NCBI RefSeq assembly: GCF_009847015.1
Contig: NZ_WVEM01000010.1
Span: 62,001 to 126,000, forward strand
Reading direction: 5' to 3'
Origin: Sunxiuqinia indica
Lineage (GTDB): Bacteria > Bacteroidota > Bacteroidia > Bacteroidales > Prolixibacteraceae
DNA length: 64,000 nt
Shown here piece after piece: positions 61,272-64,000 of this stretch. Numbering within the stretch: position 1 is the stretch's first letter; each line of letters starts with the position of its first letter. Made by a program: the position numbers and the translations under genes. A model generated the notes under the pieces. It saw only the letters and a list, made by a program, of their open reading frames with translations. It was not told the DNA's origin and did no database searches.

Positions 61272-62648
61272 TTATTTCTGTTTTAATTTAACAGTAAAAT
61301 GTCTCATAATTGGAGCTTCCTCCACAATTTGAAATCCCGATTGAATACTATTCCTTCTCTCGAAAATATTCATTAAGCCTGTTGCCACTACGTCCATGTG
61401 ATTGTTGGTGTAGGTACGGCGAGGAATTGCCAGCCGCAGAAACTCCAATTTTGGATAGCGATTTTGCTTTGTTTCCGGATCTCGATCGGCTAGCAATGTG
61501 CCAACTTCCACTCCTCGAACTCCCGCTTCTAAATACAGCTCAATGGCTAAGGTTTGAGCAACATATTCTTCTTTTGGGATCCGGGGTAAAAAGCTTTTTG
61601 CATCAACAAATACAGCATGTCCGCCCAACGGTTTTTGCACAGGAATTCCGGCATCAATGAGTTGGTTGCCGAGGTAATGAACCTGCCTGATTCTATTCTC
61701 CAGATAATCACCGTTCGTGACTTCATCCAGTCCAACAGCCAGCGCATTCATATCGCGGCCAGCCATACCTCCATAGGTATTAAAACCTTCGTACATAATA
61801 TTGAAAACCATGGCTTGTTTGTACCAATTCTCATTGCGCATTGCCAGGATTCCTCCAATATTAACAATCCCATCTTTTTTGCTACTCATGGTCATTCCAT
61901 CGGCATATTGATACATTTCAGCAACGATTTCTCTGATGCTTTTATTCGCATAGCCTTCTTCCCTGTTTTGAATAAACCAGGCATTCTCAGCAAAACGAGC
62001 CGAATCAAAAATAACAGGAATGCCATATTGATCTGCAGCTGCTCTAATTTGTTTTATGTTTTTCATTGAAACAGGTTGACCTCCAGAGCTATTGCACGTC
62101 AGGGTGACAATAATTAGGGGAATCTGTTCTTTGGTATGGCTCTCCAAAACGTTGGTAAGCTTTTCGATATCGATGTTCCCTTTAAAAGGATGACCGCCAT
62201 TGGTGTCAAATGCCTCGTCAATAGTGCAGTCGATCGCTTTTGCTTTTCGAAATTCGATATGTCCTTTTGTAGTGTCGAAATGAGAGTTTCCGGGAACTAC
62301 CTGTCCTTCTTTTACTAATACAGAGAACAGCACATTTTCAGCAGCTCTTCCCTGGTGAACAGGTAAAAAATAATCGAACCCGAATATCTCTTTAACTTTA
62401 TCTTTTAAATGATGAAAAGATGATGATCCGGCATAGCTTTCATCTCCGGTCATTAATGCGCCCCACTGGCGGTCGCTCATTGCTCCGGTTCCACTGTCGG
62501 TTAACAAGTCGATAAAAACTTGATCGCTCCGCAAATTGAATAAATTGTAATGCGCTTCGTCTATCCATTTTTCCCTTTGTTTGCGGGTACTTTGGTAGAT
62601 CGGCTCTACCATTTTTATTTTATAATTTTCTGCAAAAGGTAAATCCAT
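61272..62648 (-). CDS. tnaA: Tryptophanase
   Basis: A 458-aa PLP beta-eliminating lyase (tryptophan to indole, pyruvate and ammonia). Tryptophanase rather than tyrosine phenol-lyase, from FIDLLTDSGTGAMSD, SHFDTTKGHIEF (the enzyme has FDTTQGH), FDSARFAENAWFI, and GVRGVEVGTLLADRDPET near residue 385. The PLP Lys lies in the SSKKDG pair at about 257-258. The tail (EEAPIMRHFTVKLKQK) is usual. No TnaB permease or TnaC leader peptide is recognisable nearby; the 5' flank of about 180 bases has no obvious leader. Confidence 0.95.
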   Translation of the reverse strand: MDLPFAENYKIKMVEPIYQSTRKQREKWIDEAHYNLFNLRSDQVFIDLLTDSGTGAMSDRQWGALMTGDESYAGSSSFHHLKDKVKEIFGFDYFLPVHQGRAAENVLFSVLVKEGQVVPGNSHFDTTKGHIEFRKAKAIDCTIDEAFDTNGGHPFKGNIDIEKLTNVLESHTKEQIPLIIVTLTCNSSGGQPVSMKNIKQIRAAADQYGIPVIFDSARFAENAWFIQNREEGYANKSIREIVAEMYQYADGMTMSSKKDGIVNIGGILAMRNENWYKQAMVFNIMYEGFNTYGGMAGRDMNALAVGLDEVTNGDYLENRIRQVHYLGNQLIDAGIPVQKPLGGHAVFVDAKSFLPRIPKEEYVAQTLAIELYLEAGVRGVEVGTLLADRDPETKQNRYPKLEFLRLAIPRRTYTNNHMDVVATGLMNIFERRNSIQSGFQIVEEAPIMRHFTVKLKQK

Positions 62649-62829
62649 TCCTTGCTTATTTTAGGTGAAAAAATAATCAAACTACAATCTCAGTTTAGAG
62701 TGCAGGAATGGGGAAAGCATCGCGGTTTTTGATGTTTTTGAGTGTAAATTTTATGGTTGTTTGAATATCCATAATCCAACAAAAGTAAGCTCTTTACTTC
62801 AGGAAAAGTATTAAAAATGTCAGTTCTGC

Positions 62830-64000
62830 CTAATTATTCTTCAATTCCAGAAACCATTTTAACGTGGCAAAGCCGAATGGTAGAATCGCCGATTTATGAT
62901 TTACGTCAGGAAGTATAGTCAGCTGAACTTGTTGGGATATATTCAGTGCATCAAAATCCGCCTTAAGCTTTTGAGATACTTCTACCGGCACGAAGGTGTC
63001 ATTAGCGCCATGGTACAAATGAACAGGGGTCGCAATATCCCAGGCAGTAACGCTATTGGCTGAAAAAGCTTGCCTGATTGGCTCATAGGCAACACTGTCT
63101 TGATACCCTAAAATATAATCAGCCTGCAGGAGATCGTCGATTTGTGTGGTTAGTTGGGCGTTTATTTGCTCTCCCGATTGCACGCCATCAAAAAGGGCAG
63201 GAATTTTTGATGCATATTCATCAGCAAAAATTTCATCCAGTTCATTTGGAAATTGCTCATGGACATTGTAGGCATGCATCAGATAAGCTAAAAAGTAAGG
63301 CATGGGATAAGCCTCCTGATTCAAAATCAATGAGGTCGTGTAGTTGAGATCATATGGACCGGCACCGCACGAACTTGCTTTGAGTGTATAGTCTTCAAGT
63401 CCAGCCTGTTCAATTGAGTCTTGCAGTTGCATGGTTGACCAACCACCTTGCGAGTATCCCATCAGGTACAGATCGTTGTTCAAATCAGCATGAATATGCG
63501 CGCGCTTCGAAAACTCACGAGTGGCTTTCAGCATGTCAATCATTGAAGGAACAGTATTGTTTACTTCCAGATAGGGGTGTAAAACTTCTTGAGATTCACC
63601 AAATCCGGGATAATCCGGAATAACTACGATGAAGCCCATTGTGGAAACACTTTTCAAAAGTTTGAAAAGGTCACTGCCTGTGTCAACCGAGGGTGCTTTA
63701 TTGTGTTCAACATAGGTGCCGTTTTGGAAGCTAATGACAGGATAACTGCCCGGGGTATCTGGCATGCAAACGACACCCGAAGCAAGAAGAGGCTTTCCTT
63801 GAAAGCTTGTTCGGTACGAGATTTTATAAAATGAGGCATCGGTAATTACTTCATCAGCTAATCCCTGTGCCTGATCAAACTGTTGTGCCATTGCCGTAAA
63901 AATTAGCTTAGAAATACTGGGTTGCATCGAACCGATATATTCGTCCGATTCCAGCGTGTAGAATGTAGGTTCGTCAATAACCGGATCGTTGTTCTTAGAA
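62830..64000 (-). CDS. Secreted alpha/beta hydrolase, lipase-like (5' end missing)
   Basis: An alpha/beta hydrolase, open to the right edge: reading from 64000 the frame continues without a stop through the ATG at 63927, and codons 5' of it look coding (FYTLESDEYIGS). Seen: VISFQNGTYVEHNKAP, IVVIPDYPGFGESQEVLHPY, LYLMGYSQGGWSTMQL with the nucleophile Ser, and the closing HLYHGANDTFVPVEVSQ with the acid Asp and VNHKSAILPFG with the base His. This resembles secretory (LIP-type) lipases or feruloyl-esterase-like proteins. Any signal peptide lies outside the window. Confidence 0.85.
   Translation of the reverse strand, partial: SKNNDPVIDEPTFYTLESDEYIGSMQPSISKLIFTAMAQQFDQAQGLADEVITDASFYKISYRTSFQGKPLLASGVVCMPDTPGSYPVISFQNGTYVEHNKAPSVDTGSDLFKLLKSVSTMGFIVVIPDYPGFGESQEVLHPYLEVNNTVPSMIDMLKATREFSKRAHIHADLNNDLYLMGYSQGGWSTMQLQDSIEQAGLEDYTLKASSCGAGPYDLNYTTSLILNQEAYPMPYFLAYLMHAYNVHEQFPNELDEIFADEYASKIPALFDGVQSGEQINAQLTTQIDDLLQADYILGYQDSVAYEPIRQAFSANSVTAWDIATPVHLYHGANDTFVPVEVSQKLKADFDALNISQQVQLTILPDVNHKSAILPFGFATLKWFLELKNN

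Overview
The window is chromosomal DNA from a Bacteroidota bacterium, most likely of the Marinilabiliales/Prolixibacteraceae type. This rests on a FecI-type sigma factor paired with a FecR anti-sigma factor, a surface lipoprotein with an S-D-D-D-D signal after the lipobox Cys, candidate promoters of the Bacteroidota TAnnTTTG type, a Lacal_2735-type small protein, a DUF3078 outer-membrane protein, and few Shine-Dalgarno sequences. No rRNA, tRNA, insertion sequence, prophage or CRISPR array was seen. The assignment is an inference, because no marker gene could be searched.

1-13.1 kb: the 3' end of a GH3 beta-glucosidase, an aldehyde dehydrogenase, a compact five-gene minus-strand run (SRPBCC, a 56-aa Lacal_2735-type protein, DUF429, TfoX-N, a small membrane protein), a coiled-coil secreted protein, a membrane histidine kinase, metG and rsgA. 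A 166-bp MITE-like repeat and a lone accessory gene follow. 13.2-24.5 kb: a radical SAM protein behind a secreted Gly-rich repeat protein, a class IV aminotransferase, small regulators, and an osmolyte-type cluster (BCCT carrier, tandem universal stress protein, orphan OpuAC lipoprotein). Two decayed signalling genes lie here, a LytTR end and a histidine kinase end.

24.7-41 kb is the core of the window: a cobalamin uptake and late-assembly locus. Riboswitch 1 precedes btuF, cobO, btuC and btuD. Riboswitch 2 precedes a BtuB-type TonB receptor and a BtuG-type surface beta-propeller lipoprotein. Then come cobU, cobT, cobS and cobC, an opposing AraC-type regulator, and cobQ and cbiB. A FecI/FecR pair and an outer-membrane porin-like gene are wedged between the two riboswitch units. 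No corrin-ring genes are present here, so the locus as seen supports uptake, salvage and nucleotide-loop assembly. A degenerate repeat of about 42 bp lies between the AraC-type gene and cobQ.

41-64 kb: CysQ/IMPase and a phosphotransferase; a HAD phosphatase; a two-gene cassette (RecA/DnaB-like ATPase plus an unknown protein) bracketed by 28-bp direct repeats; pheS; three overlapping cyclophilin genes, one fused to a protease-like domain lacking its catalytic residues; an ACP-like protein without the phosphopantetheine serine; MscS; DUF3078; small nucleic-acid proteins; a CzcCBA-type metal efflux operon; LD-carboxypeptidase; an F420-reductase-like protein; tryptophanase; and a secreted alpha/beta hydrolase running off the right end.
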